NCBI GenBank assembly: GCA_003184365.1
Contig: NKYR01000037.1
Span: 62,001 to 126,000, forward strand
Reading direction: 5' to 3'
DNA from: Evernia prunastri
Taxonomy: Eukaryota > Ascomycota > Lecanoromycetes > Lecanorales > Parmeliaceae
DNA: 64,000 nucleotides
A model generated the notes under the pieces. That model did not search any database and had not been told where the DNA came from. It saw only the letters and a list, made by a program, of their open reading frames with translations. Positions 1 through 11,641 of this stretch are shown in pieces. Within the stretch, counting starts at the first letter, position 1. Each line of letters begins with the position of its first letter. The translations under genes were made by a program, and so were the position numbers.

Positions 1-820
1 AGTTTTTATGAGGCGGCTACAGACAAAGGACTGTAGAAGATTGTTCTGGATACAGCGAGCTGGGCGCTGCGGAGTACTGGCCGGAGGAGCAGGAATAAAG
101 CGGGTATGCGTACATGATCTGTATTAGATTGCTTGATATACGTCAATGAGGCTGCAGGACGTGCTTGTGGTGCGGACAATATGCGCCTTGAAGGTAGATC
201 CAGTGATACCGTGCTAATAGACTTTCGGCGGAGAAAACGAGAAGTTTATGTAAGGCGTTGGAGTGGTATTACCACGTTGGGATCTTGGAGATGTCTGCTC
301 TGCATTGCGGCGCCCTCGTTTATCGGATCTTTGAAGGTCGTTAAGGGAAGAGTACATGTAGAAGTTTGGTCATATCAGCTGACGAAGCTCACTTTGCATA
401 TTAAATTCCATGTCTTTACGACTGTGAACAAGAAGAGAGTAAGTGAGTAGGAATTGGTTAGAAGATGTTAATCGTTTCGAGACGTCATCCTGAGAGCCGT
501 CGTCTCGAGAGATGAGGATCGGCACCCGTTACTGATTCTTGTTGACGATACCGTTGCTGACTAGAGTTTTGAGGGTAGTGGATTTCGAGAGAGACTTGTA
601 GCCCGCGAGCATTACGAACTTGTCTCTTCTATGTGAGCTTTGAACGATGCCGACTTCCTATGTATTCGGAGCTTGATTGATAAAAATAATGAGAAGTAGC
701 CCACGCGCTGAGTAGATGTTAAAAATGGCACGTAGAATGACCGATTACACTAGAAAGAAGACGAAGTACCTTGTCTAAGGTACTTTGAGTAGGTAGCTAT
801 GTTGCTGGAGAAGACCGATC
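1..820. other. Window edge, no supported gene
   Basis: I see no convincing gene. The longest open frame (133-450, +) has no intron signals, no recognisable motif and odd composition. The last four bases (817-820, GATC) match the four bases just after the following element and are read as half of its target-site duplication. Confidence 0.5.
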
Positions 821-1715
821 TGTTGCATCTCATTCATGGAATAATTTTACCCATGGATAGAATATCTCATCCATGGATAATACACCTATCCATGGATGAT
901 TATGTTATTCATGGTAGTGTATCATACATCTCATGGGCAAAAATTCCATCACTACCACATGGTATCCATGGATAAGTTGAATTATCCATGGATGCTACTA
1001 AGTCTACTACTTCTTCTGCCCCTTCTTATCATCATCCACCATGATATTGTCAGCCATGTCATTGCCATTGCTGGCAGTCCATCTTCCAGTGGAGTTTCGT
1101 CGCTGTCGCTTATCCTCCCGCTTATATTTGTTCTTATTCTTGTCCTGATCTCGTACATAATCGCTTTAAGATCTTATAGTCATTGTTGAGATATTTGGAC
1201 AGTCTGGGGTGTTGTCTTGATTCATTAGTCAGATATTTGTATACAAATAAGAGCTCTCATTCTCGACAACAAGAAGGATGCGAGGATCGTCCTCGATGTC
1301 AAATAGAATTCGAAGAACTTCTTAATGTAAGAGTCGGAGTACCTCGTCTTCGGTTCGAAGACTTCTTCTTTGATAGTAGTAATAAGCGGAGTATCTCGAT
1401 CTCGGTCACAAAACCGGTTCGAAGAAGACATTGTCAAATGTGGTTGTCTAGGTGGCTGCAGAAAAAGTGTGTATAGCTTCAAATGATGGCTGCATGGCTG
1501 CATCAAGGCTTAGGTGACTGCATTGATGATCGGTGGCTGTATTGTGGAAGCCCAAGCATAATATCCATGGATGAGATATATCGTCCATGGATATCATGTG
1601 GTAGTGGTGGAATTTTTGCCCATGAGATGTATGATACACTACCATGAATAACATAATCATCCATGGATAATCGTATTATCCATGGATGACGATAATCCAC
1701 CAATAGCATGCAACA
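821..1715. mobile_element. Non-autonomous inverted-repeat element with ATCCATGGAT palindromes
   Basis: The two ends are inverted copies of each other. Both begin TGTTGCAT (821-828, and 1708-1715 reversed). The arms match over about 165 bp (roughly 821-990 against 1551-1715) with some indels and substitutions. GATC lies immediately outside each end (817-820 and 1716-1719), as expected of a target-site duplication, although four bases can match by chance. The arms are studded with the palindrome ATCCATGGAT: perfect copies start at 869, 888, 964 and 984 in the left arm, with three more in the right arm. No transposase frame is present, so it would need a partner in trans. On the minus strand about 1007-1170 there is a short Lys/Asp-rich open frame with stops on both sides, which may be a captured fragment. 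The superfamily was not recognised. Confidence 0.65.
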
Positions 1716-1967
1716 GATCTGTGGACTAGAGTAGTGCCAAGGCCACTAGTCCAGTAGGGCTGAGAGGGGCGCTTGGCAAACCCACGAAGTAAATTAGCCA
1801 AATAGCTCTTTGAAGAAAATTCAGGCAGCATCATCATTATATTCTGCTACATACCGTTTTTAAGCTAGAGTGACCAAGTAGAACTCTCAGCGCTAAAGTC
1901 TCTATTTGTTGGCACGACAAGAAGACAGAATTGTTCCCCAGCTCAATGGAGGTGAAGGTGTCTGCAN

Positions 1968-2384
1968 TCAAACAGAATTCGAAGAACTTCTTAATGTAAG
2001 AGTCGGAGTACCTCGTCTTCAGTTCGAAGACTTCTTCTTTGATAGTAGTAATAAGCGGAGTATCTCGATCTCGGTCACAAAACCGGTTCGAAGAAGACAT
2101 TGTCAAATGTGGTTGTCTAGGTGGCTGTAGAAAAAGTGTGTATAGCTTCAAATGATGACTGCATGGCTGCATCAAGGCTTAGGTGACTGCATTGATGATC
2201 GGTGGCTGTATTGTGGAAGCCCAAGCATAATATCCATGGATGAGATATATCGTCCATGGATATCCTGTGGTAGTGGTGGAATTTTTGCCCATGAGATGTA
2301 TGATACACTACCATGAATAACATAATCATCCATGGATAATCGTATTATCCATGGATGACGATAATCCACCAATAGCATGCAACA
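1968..2384. mobile_element. Truncated second copy of the inverted-repeat element
   Basis: This matches 1299-1715 at a constant offset of 669 with no gaps. I count five differences by eye in 417 bp, four of them transitions. It ends at the same terminal ATGCAACA (2377-2384) as the full element, which confirms that terminus. Its left part is missing: homology starts one base after the undetermined base N at 1967. It is either a recent 5'-truncated duplicate or the product of an imperfect assembly join. Confidence 0.7.
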
Positions 2385-4120
2385 CATACATACTGGTGGG
2401 GATGATACCGCTAACACTGGAATGACGATGAGGATGGGGAACTTGCAAGCCCCGTACTGATATCTAACCCCAAATATCTTAGGCCGGGAAACGTGATATT
2501 AAAGTTCGCTAGCAGCTCAAAATCGCTTCAAAGTATGATTTTCTTACCCTTCCTAGTATCTACCTTAGCGGACTTTGCTGGGTAGAAGTTACCGTATATA
2601 TACCGTGTATATACGAGTTTTTTTTGGAGACGTATCAAAATTAGATTCTGCCTAAAGGCGATGAAGAAATTAATACGTTTCTTTAAAGTTACAGTTTTTA
2701 TTCTTTATACGTAGAAGTTTAATAACGATAACTATAAAGATACCGTACTAACACCGTTCTTCAAAGTACACCGTTTTTAAAAATAATAGAGCTTGTCGGA
2801 AGTCTGTATCCGACGAGTTCAGGGTCAAAGTACCCATGGTACCAACAGGCCACCCACTCCACAAGTCCACCCCACTTCCGCATATACCTTTGAATATCAC
2901 CCCCGCGAGAAAATTAGTCAAATCGCTCATTTTTGCAGTTTATTCTTTAAGAGCGTTGACTCTTCTCAGCGTAGAGACCTCCCGAGTATCTGTGCTTGGC
3001 AGGCTTGGCAGACTTGGCAGTACTTTAATGGTTTCAAATATGAAACGGTAAGATAATTATTTCGGTTCTTTTTATGAGTACGTATATTTTTATCAACTAA
3101 TATATTACTGTTGATATTTTGATACTGTAGATTTTAAAAAACGTTTTATCAAAATAACCGTCATATAGTCTTGACACCCTGAAACCGTACCGAAACCATT
3201 ACACAAAAAGTAACCGCCTTTACACCGTTTCTTGGACCCATAGCCTTCCGCTAAGGTACCTACCCCTACTAGCTCACAAGTTCTCTGACTAAGGTATGAG
3301 ATGAACTATCTAGTCTAGAGAAGGGAAATTTTGGATTAGACTCACCAGATTCTGAGTACATTTTGTTGAATGCGTTGCGGGTACTTCCGCTGGCCTTGTT
3401 ACCTGCTCTTCAAAGGTGGGCAGTAAGCTATCAGACACCGTTACTGAGCCCATTCTACTGCCCGCAGAAATGCTGCACGACCGCACCGACTCACTAGATT
3501 AAGGCTCTCGTGTACTGCGCGGCGGAGGAATAGCTCGGCTTTCCACCGTCATCCAGCTCGTGATGATTGTCGGGTCTTAGGGAAGAGGAATCCACAACAC
3601 ATCAAAGCATCCATGACGAGGCAGTCACCAATATGAACCAGAGATCAAACATTTCGTCCAGGCCTACAACAGCTAAACGCGTCCAAAGCCTTCAGACTTG
3701 TTACTGGAGCTTTCTTCTATCCGCTCACTAAATGCAGACCAGTACGAAATAGCTAAACATCACTATGTATAGTCTATCTGCGGGTGGCAAAACCATCATC
3801 TCGAGTAGTTTCGGGCGAGTAGGCCCGACGAATCTCATCATACTCGACATTCTCTCCATGTCGTTGTGGAGCACGCACGTGCACTAAGAGTGGGTACTTC
3901 GCGTTGAATAGGTCCGTCAAGCCAGGCTTCTCTATGGCTATCATCATTGCCGCTTTCATTATATAAAGATGGTGCGCTCCTTAAAACCTCTATCTTCATC
4001 AGCAAAAACTCACAAACCATCAAGACCTTCCTGCTTTACCAAGCCTTTGCAATACCATCCCCGTTTTCCATCGCTACCTTCTCAAGACTGATCTTCTAAC
4101 CCAAGCATCAATCCAACATC
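2385..4120. other. AT-rich, gene-free decayed DNA
   Basis: No supported gene. About 2560-3230 is notably AT-rich, with TA-rich runs (for example 2593-2617) and scattered stops in all frames, consistent with old mutated repeat DNA. TTGGCAG occurs three times in quick succession near 2996-3020. The last 150 bp before 4121 is pyrimidine-rich and likely the leader of the next gene. Confidence 0.45.
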
Positions 4121-4882
4121 ATGCTTTCTCACACTCTGCTCTTGTGCCTTCCCGCCCTGGCGAGCCTTGCCATGGCCAATCCGGTGGCTACCACGACGTC
4201 CAAGAAGGCGACCACGACCACCTCGTCTGCCAAGGCTGGTACCTCAACTGCAGGCTATTACGCCCTTCCCCAAGTCGCCAGAGTAAGCCGCCTCAATTCC
4301 AGCACCACTCGCTAGAAAGATCTCAACTGATTGCAATCCCAGTTCGATAATGATGAGAGCTTGGTCCCCGTCGTCGACGCCGCGCCCGTAGGCATCTATG
4401 ACGACATGTTGTTCAATGGCTTTAGCGGCAACGTCGCGGCCGTTAATGCCGGTGCGGGGGTCGCCGCACGATCGCCCAACGTCGACATTGCGTACGGCGC
4501 CCTCGACGCCGTCACCGTCGAACAAGGAACCCCGGAGATGACGACCGTATACCCGGACACCACCGTCGACTTCTTCGACCTCTTCTCCTTTTACTACGGC
4601 TGCGTGATCGGCTTGGAGCAAGGACAGGCCGACGCCGTCGAATCGTGCACCGTGACGGCAACCTGCGTCAATCCGGCTGGTAAGACCGTCGCCACTCAGA
4701 GTTTTCCCTTTGTATCCAACGGGGGCCTCGTGCAGAACATGGTGCAGGCGGAGCCCAGTGGCTTCAAGGGCTGCCAATTTGTCAGCTTTTCCACGGCTAG
4801 CGCTGGCGGTGCGACTACCGCCACCGTTTTCGACACGATCGCCTACACCGTCTACAGCAAGCTTCCGCTCTCACCAAAGTAG
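4121..4882 (+). CDS. Small secreted protein, function unknown
   Basis: Two exons, 4121-4282 and 4343-4882, give 233 residues. The 60-bp intron has donor GTAAGC, a CTGAT branch-like site and acceptor CCCAG, and joins in phase 0. Residues 1-19 form a clear signal peptide, followed by a short Thr/Ser/Lys-rich linker (about 22-45). The mature domain is acidic with four cysteines (in YYGC, SCTV, TCVN and KGCQ contexts) and many short hydrophobic beta-type strands. There is no transmembrane segment or GPI tail, so it is probably released or loosely wall-bound. I do not recognise the family. A long opposite-strand frame (4244-4777) is a shadow of its codon bias. Confidence 0.75.
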
Positions 4883-6357
4883 AGAAAAAATCTACACTGA
4901 TCTTGTTTGCTTTTGGAACAAAACGCGCTGGCTGATTCGAGCACTTTGGAGGTATTCAGGCCGCATTTGGTATACATGGCAGGATGCTCAGGGTGGCAAA
5001 GTGATGCTCTGCTAAATCACTTTCTTTAACAGGACGCGAAATGTGTTCCTAAGCTTGCGGTGGGGCCCTTTTAGAGGGAAGGGTATTTGCGAAGATGGTA
5101 CACACGGCAATACAATACATGCCATCCGCAATCACTTCCCAGTTCTTGTTCGAGTAAGCTCCCAGCAATGTAGGGCTAGCCACCACTAGTACAGGCCTTT
5201 CTCCTCTAATAGCAATGACTTTCCGTACCACATCTCAACAGCATACCCCTCAATTTCCCTCCGCCACAAACAGAATCAGCATCCAATTGACTCGGCTCCC
5301 CAGCTTCAATAGTATTCACTGTGTTCCCGTTCATCCTTAACAACCGAGACTCCCTTCCCTTCCGCTAGTAACGCCTGTCGTGCCGAGTGACGTTTCGTTC
5401 GTTGCGTTTGTACCTCTCGAGAAACGCCGCTGAATATGACACTTCTCTTTCCGCGAAAGTGCTTTAGTGCTTGGTTGGTTCGTTCGTTGGTTGGCTTCAT
5501 CATCCACAAGAAATAAAAAGAATCGAAAACTGAACGACGAAAAATATGAAAAGTTGAGGGAACACCAGTACCAGCATGGAGCAGAACACGGTATGTGTGA
5601 CAAGCATGGATAGCTAGTGGCTTACTTCTACTTCAGGCGATCGGCCGTCCTGTACGTGTCGGATCCCCGACGCCAACAAGAGCCGCAGTAGGTACTGTAG
5701 TGGAGAGACCCGAGGCTAGCAATACGTGAGCTGTAGACGTACCCTTCTTATTTCTCTCCCTCCCGCTGCCTCCTCACGTTTCAAACACCAGAATGCCATT
5801 CAATCAAAGGTGCAAGCAAACACGGGGCGGCTGACTCGATGGGGTTAAGTCTTAAACTGGACTCTCGACGCTACCAACGCGCACCTTAGCCTTCACATAT
5901 CAACATGTACAATCACCAAATGGCTAGAATCGCGTAGAACCTCAACACCGATGATAGCTACCCGAAGAGACATATGTCGGTTCCCCAGTGCTAGAAAACT
6001 CCCCATACTTATGCAGCGTGGACCTGGAGTGATAATGAGGCTATATACAGACACGGCCGGGCGGGAAAGAATGCTATGACTCGGAAAGAGACGAAATGGA
6101 ACGAAGAGCCCACCACTGGTGGGAAGCTCATATATATAGAGCTTCCATCAAGACACGACTGTTCTAGTCATCGCGTTTATGACACAAGTTATCCGTCTAT
6201 GCCTTATGGCCATGCTATGCGGAATGACAATGCAGTGCGGAGAAACATTCACCATGGCGACAATTCCGGTGTTGGGACGGCCCGAATCACGTATACACAT
6301 ACCCAGCTGTTCCGGTGACTGTCCATGATGATATGAGAAGGCTAAGACTGAATATGA
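4883..6357. other. Intergenic, no supported gene
   Basis: Only short unrelated open frames are present. One small perfect inverted repeat lies at 6122-6146: 8-bp arms GGAAGCTC/GAGCTTCC around an AT-only loop. No RNA gene was recognised. Confidence 0.4.
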
Positions 6358-7432
6358 CTACGACTTAATCCAGTACTTTCCAACCCCCGTCACGAATTGG
6401 AGTCCCCATTTGTTAAACTCTGTGTAGTAAACGGCCATTGAGAACATAGTATACGCGTCGGGCGTTTTCAGTACCCGATCGGGGTACCATCGCGCGGCGA
6501 TGGTGACACGACCCCAGCCGTATATCAATTCTGGGTTTTGCAAAGTACCTACATCGTCTCCAAAATAAGTAACCGCCCTTTCGTCCGCAACTAGTCAAGT
6601 GGTCAGCGAGAAGAGGAGAATGAGAGTGAGGCGGAGTAGAATATACAGTCGAGCACTAGGTGGCCCCATTCGTGCACAAGGGTGGCGCTCCAAGTTACCA
6701 TGGTCTGCAACTCTCCCCCTGGCACTTTGAAAGTCTTATCGTTCATTAAATTCGCGACGGTGCGGTACGGGAAAGCGTCCTCCGATTGCTGTCTCAGGTT
6801 AGAAGCTACCAACATAGCACACGGACTGACCCACTCTCGACATCTTTGCGCAAAGCGTTCATCTCTGGGGGCCAGTCCCAACTATCTAATACCTTGGCGC
6901 TGGGTGGACTTTTGAACTCCAGAAAGTCGTCGTTACAGAAGAACCAGTACTGGTACGGAACGCTACCTGGCGGCTTGTAATTATGTGCATTGAGTAACGC
7001 ATTGAAATTGTCTGTTATTTTCTCAGAAAGCCACAACTGGAACGGCGTTTGAGGATTGCGCTCACCGAGGACTCCCTGGGCTGGACCGTTCGGTAGCTGC
7101 ACACCCGTCTTTGTATCCACGTCAACGTCGAATACCTCCTTCATGAGCTGTGCCCAAGCCTTCCATTTCCTACGCCTCAAGGGGTGCACGATCCCCGGCA
7201 TCGTTTGATTGAGGAATACGATGGCGGCAGCACTCCTTGTGAGCATGTCTGTCGCTTCTCGAAAGGCTATCAGAAGGTCGGGCTTATATTTGTCACAGTT
7301 CCCCGGTGCCGGGCCGGGGGTGAAAATGTACAACGGCTCCATATCCCCCAGTTGCGGATCTGCTGCCACAGTCCATTGGAAGATGGTGGAAAAGAGCAGC
7401 GTTGATACTGCTATGTTGGAAGAGTAATGCAT
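6358..7432 (-). CDS. Secreted zinc metalloprotease (deuterolysin/Lys-specific endopeptidase-like)
   Basis: Proposed exons on the minus strand are 7432-6893, 6788-6647 and 6590-6358 (304 residues). Intron 2 (56 bp) is clear: GTATAT donor, GCTGAC branch, CTAG acceptor. Intron 1 (104 bp, GTATTA...ACAG, phase 0) is less certain; a 53-bp version with a weak GTCGAG donor would retain 17 more residues. Residues 1-23 are a signal peptide. HEWGH near residues 219-223 is the HExxH zinc site. Downstream, a GWG motif and PDAYTMFSMAVYY resemble the C-terminal part of fungal M35-like proteases, in which an aspartate is the third ligand. Known members digest protein outside the cell. The exact subfamily is unresolved. 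Confidence 0.7.
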
Positions 7433-8420
7433 GGTGGTTGGAACTTCTTGCGGGAGCTGCTACGTCGATCCCGCTGCTATTGTGAAGGTCGGAAGGGCAG
7501 TCTGCGGGTGCAAACATGCAGCGTAGGGATGATGTGGGCAGCGAACAATGATATTGCCCATAAGCACATAAGACAAGTGCAAGTTGCAAGTGGGAAATCT
7601 GGGTGACTCGAGAATAATCACTATGGATGACATGCTCACCGCGTGAGAGGTTTTCGACAATAAAGAGACCCGTTCTTGCTTTGGGTAAAGTGGTGGAGTT
7701 CATCCTTGAATCTTGACAGTCAACTCTTTCCCACCACCAGCATCTTGCGAGGGCGAGATAACAATCATATACCATCTATCTGCGACGAAAGAACGAATTA
7801 ATTCCAAACGCGTTAGGCGCATGTTGGCTCTTTGGCGTGCTCAAAAAGAAGGCATAAATAGAGGCTCAAACTTTCTGAGCAAATCTCTTCTACTCTTAGG
7901 CCGACAGACTCGAGCGATGTTCTTGAAAAAATTGTGAAGGAAGCTGTGTAGCTTCGTCGCTGACATGCGCATACTCGGTTCACGATGGGGTTGAAGAACA
8001 ACAGGCTTCTCACTGAAGATTTTTCGAGAGTAAGTTTACGCGCTGATGTCGCCGAAACAAGGTGTTGGTTGGAACAGGGGTAGGCGGCGTGGTTAGTGTT
8101 ACTGCGACCTCTTCCCATGAGTAATGATTAGCGACATGGAAGGAATACTTTTGGATTTGGTATCTGATGATTTTATCCTCTAACATGCAAGCCTGCTCCA
8201 CGAGAATGGCAGACTTTGAATTAGGCTCAGGATAAGAAGGCTGTATCCTCATCTAATCAGACCGAATCATCTCATCTATCCCTCAGGGTTTATCACCCTA
8301 CCTGACGACAATACGACATAACGTCTATAACAGCATTATGATGATTCCGCGACATTCGACAGTACACCTTCCCTTTGTAAACAACCCTAGAGGCTCCTAG
8401 GAGTTTGAACCGGCCTTAAG
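7433..8420. other. Divergent promoter region
   Basis: This lies between the minus-strand metalloprotease and the plus-strand surface-protein gene, so it probably carries both promoters. Open frames within it lack motifs or plausible splice structure. Confidence 0.4.
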
Positions 8421-10171
8421 ATGTTGATATCAAATAATCACTTGAACCTGCTGCCGATCCTTTCGATCTTCCTGGCCTTAACCTTACGAATAGTCGGCGC
8501 GCCCGGTTCATCCTCACAGCCAAATGTAGTTGGAAACAGAGTTGCTTCTGGCGTTCTTGAGGTGCTAGCAGCTCTCAACACATCAAAGTCGCTCCAGTCA
8601 TCCGTCGCAGGAAACTCAATGTACACAACTGCAAATGGTACCTTTCTGCCTAGCTTATCGCAATCAAACCAGGCATCCAGTGCATCTAGCGTACCAAACA
8701 CAGCTGCGGACAGTTTTGTTTCCACAGTCGCTGGTCTGGCGAGTGTGTCTCCGCAGTCGGCCTTGCCCAGTGTAATTGGTGCAAGTCCTGATGCAAGCAG
8801 CTCAGCTCTAACGATGACGATCACCAATCCTCCTCCGGTTTCTACCTCCTCTGTGCAAAGTCTTGGTCTGAATGGGAGTCTGTATCCACTTCCTAATGTG
8901 GCTACCGTGGTAATGGCCGGTACAAGTCAAGTCATATACAAGCAAACATTTACCAATCTGCAAAATATTACAGCAGCAGAAAATATCACTACCGTCTTGA
9001 CACAATACAGAAGTCAGAGTACAAGCACCACCGGTCCTCTGGTGATTGCTCCGGTTGCTGTTGTGGTCGGTGCGGCCGGCATCTGGTACCGGATAGGATC
9101 TACGGGACCTCCAATCGGCCCGCGAGATCTTCCCAAACTGACAACTGACGGCGGAATATGCAAACTGTTCCCTTTGTTCTGTCCTGGAACATCACCTCCA
9201 TTACCGGTACCAGTGCCTCCTAGCCCCCCGAGTCCTCCTGATTCCCCTAACAATGTACAAAATCCTTCGGATTCACCCGATGACTCAGGGCCTGAGAGCG
9301 AAGAGGCTTCTCAATCACGAGGCGAATCGAAAAACATGCCATCGATGACAAAAAATCCGACTACCAAGGCGACAAGCTCTGCACAGAGTCAAAATACAAG
9401 ATCGATGTCGTCAACCCAGAACTCAACGACAAGATTCACCTCCTCGACCCAGCCTTTGATATCTTTCAACTGGGTCACCGAGATCCCAAGTCCGGATCCA
9501 GTCATTTTGACCACTAGTGAAAATACTACGGCAATGTCCTCGTATCTCCAAGCTCAATTCACAGCCATGGGAATAGCATTTGACCAAGAGGATGCAATGC
9601 CGGGGGTCGGACCAGTGAACGGAACCACTGTCACACCGACATTTGCCTCTTCAGGGGAAGAAGAAAGTGACCTATCAGCTACGGCGACCAGTGGAGCAGG
9701 GGTAGCAGTCACGGGGGCGACGGGGGTAGCAGATGCGTCGGCAGCGGTGGTAGCAACGATGGCGTCTATGTCAACAGTCGGATTAGCTTCCACGTCAGCA
9801 ACAGTAACAGCTACGCTCGCGGCTGACACCAGTTCTGCTACTGCCATCGAGCCACCATTTTCTAATGCGACTCCCACAGCGCCCCCACCGCGCCTCTCTA
9901 CACCGTCTCCGATCAATCTCCTTGCGTGTACACAATTGTAGGTATTCTGAACTGTTCTTCCCAGCGATTCCCCTCAAGCTGCTTTAGCCTGTTGTCCCGT
10001 GACAAGCTTCGCTGACTAACCGGTAACCTCAGCATCGAGTTAGTTCCAGCAGGCGGTAACCCCCATTTGAATCACAAATGCTCGTGCAATGACGGAAGCA
10101 AGCCAACAGCTACCCTTTCAGGCACCGTGCTCGCATGTCCGTCGCAGGTAGATGTCATTGAGGGAGGCTGA
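8421..10171 (+). CDS. Ser/Thr-rich secreted surface protein
   Basis: Exons 8421-9937 and 10033-10171 encode 551 residues. The 95-bp intron has donor GTAGGT, a consensus GCTGACTAAC branch region and acceptor CTCAG. It removes the in-frame stop at 9939-9941 and adds a tail with three cysteines. Residues 1-27 are a signal peptide. The body is rich in Ser, Thr, Ala and Val with several N-glycosylation-type NxT/NxS sites, typical of heavily glycosylated wall proteins. A proline-rich hinge (about residues 255-290, repeated PPSPP) separates two low-complexity halves. No catalytic motif is visible and no strong GPI signal ends the model, so release or covalent wall attachment is open. The family was not recognised. 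Confidence 0.7.
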
Positions 10172-10883
10172 ATAGCCTTGCCCGATGAACTCCCTAGCAC
10201 TTATCCATTATTGTCGTTGACCAATTCTACTATCCGCTTGCTAGAATGGTATTTATGGCGAAGGAAATCTATGTAAAAACCTACCTCCTTCATCGCCTCA
10301 AGTATTGATTGATTGATTGATTATGTCATACTACCCTGAAGTTAGTCCCTTAGTGGGCCAACTATGCGAGATTACATAATCCATCTACCAGCCAATCCAG
10401 CCAATCATATTGCCCCACTAGCAAAAGTGAGGCTATACAAATCGGTGTGGATCCACTTGCTGCCTCATTGCATGCATCCTTGTGGGGGGGTACCCTACTA
10501 CGCTGGGGCCCCCCACATCGTGGCCGCGTCCTGCTTGTTGATATCATGCCTCTACGAATCCTTCTTCTTGTTCTTCATCGAGGGCTCGAAATTGCCCCAT
10601 CGCCTCAAGTAGATTGTCGAGATGCCGGATTTTACACTTTGCATGAACAGCTCGTATCGAGTTGCCCTAGATACTGCAAAAGGCACTAAAAGTACTAACC
10701 TTAGTCGACGCTAGCAGTCGGGTAAACCCCCTGTCGCGTTACTCGTACACCACCTAACTTGTAGTGCCATGCTTCTTGTTTCCGGAGCGCGTCGCGTTCT
10801 GTCCCAATTGTCCCATCATATAAGGAAATCGAGATACCTGCCTTGAGACTCGCTGAATTAGCATTCGTATTACCGCTCCTCCA
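10172..10883. other. Intergenic with short ATTG repeat
   Basis: No supported gene. A short (ATTG)n tract of about five units lies near 10306-10322, just downstream of the surface-protein gene. Confidence 0.4.
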
Positions 10884-11641
10884 ATGAGTTCGCTTGAAGA
10901 TGGTGATCCACGCTGCGCCGTCTGCAATGGCACAACGTCCCTCAAAAGCTGCGCCCGTTGTCACATGACTCGGTACTGCTCTACCACCTGTCAAAAAGCA
11001 GACTGGAAGTCCCATAAGCCCCGCTGCAACTCTCACAAGGCCGAATCCTCATCTCTCTGGTACGACAAATTTCGTTTGTGCCAGGACAAGGCCAAACACG
11101 AAGGACGCTTGGAACTCATTACCTGGTCTGTACCAGCATCAAGTCAACGCCCAGCAGACGGAGACTTTGATTTCTGTGAGGACATGGGGTGGGGCAATTG
11201 TATAGCTGGTGAGGACTCGGACAGTCTGAAGCATAAGTTCGAATCGGAATTTGCGGGGAGCGAGGAGAAGTTGTACGAATATTGGCCGCAAGGGTTCCGT
11301 TGGACTTGCTGTGGCTGCGCGGGCGATCAAGACTTTGGTTGTGACCACCATGGCAAAGGTCCAAAGCCGTGCACCTGCGACTTCTGCAAGGTAGGTGGCC
11401 GGACTCTGAGCTTACGGGAGGTACGTCTGCGGTCGCGGCTGGCTGACTGGACGTTGAGTAGATGGGCAAAGCCATTCCGAACAGTACCTACAACGAGACT
11501 ATCAACTCGCCAGCAGGGAAAGGGCTGAAGCTCTCCAGAGAACCAGATCCAAGATCCATCAGTCGGGGCTCGATCGGGACCGATGTCACAGAAACTATGC
11601 GGGGGGTCCTCGATTTGCCTGACAGCGATTCAGTGGCGTAA
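10884..11641 (+). CDS. MYND-type zinc-finger protein
   Basis: Exons 10884-11390 and 11462-11641 encode 228 residues; the intron (71 bp, GTAGGT...GCTGAC...GTAG) joins in phase 0. Residues about 12-49 carry the full MYND pattern: CAVC, CARC, YCSTTCQ, then a His and a final Cys (HKPRC). MYND fingers bind two zincs and act in protein-protein contacts. The rest is unusual: a Cys/His cluster (about residues 139-168, including WTCCGC, FGCDHHG and CTCDFC) could bind further metal. There is no SET domain, so it is not a SMYD methyltransferase. The 3' end is less certain, since a GTAAGC donor-like site overlaps the stop at 11639. The partner and process are unknown. Confidence 0.72.

Noticed and set aside
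896..2329. Repeated open frames giving near-identical peptides on both strands (896-1189 plus, 1448-1660 minus, 2117-2329 minus)
   Set aside because: They lie in the inverted arms and the duplicated copy, so their identity comes from the DNA repeats, not from protein selection.
843..2360. Regularly recurring ATCCATGGAT, considered as a CRISPR-like array
   Set aside because: The unit is a 10-bp palindrome with irregular spacing inside inverted repeats of a eukaryotic element; there are no equal-length spacers and no cas genes.
4244..4777. 177-codon minus-strand frame opposite the small secreted protein
   Set aside because: It is a shadow of the plus-strand codon bias, spans that gene's intron and has no motif or signal peptide.
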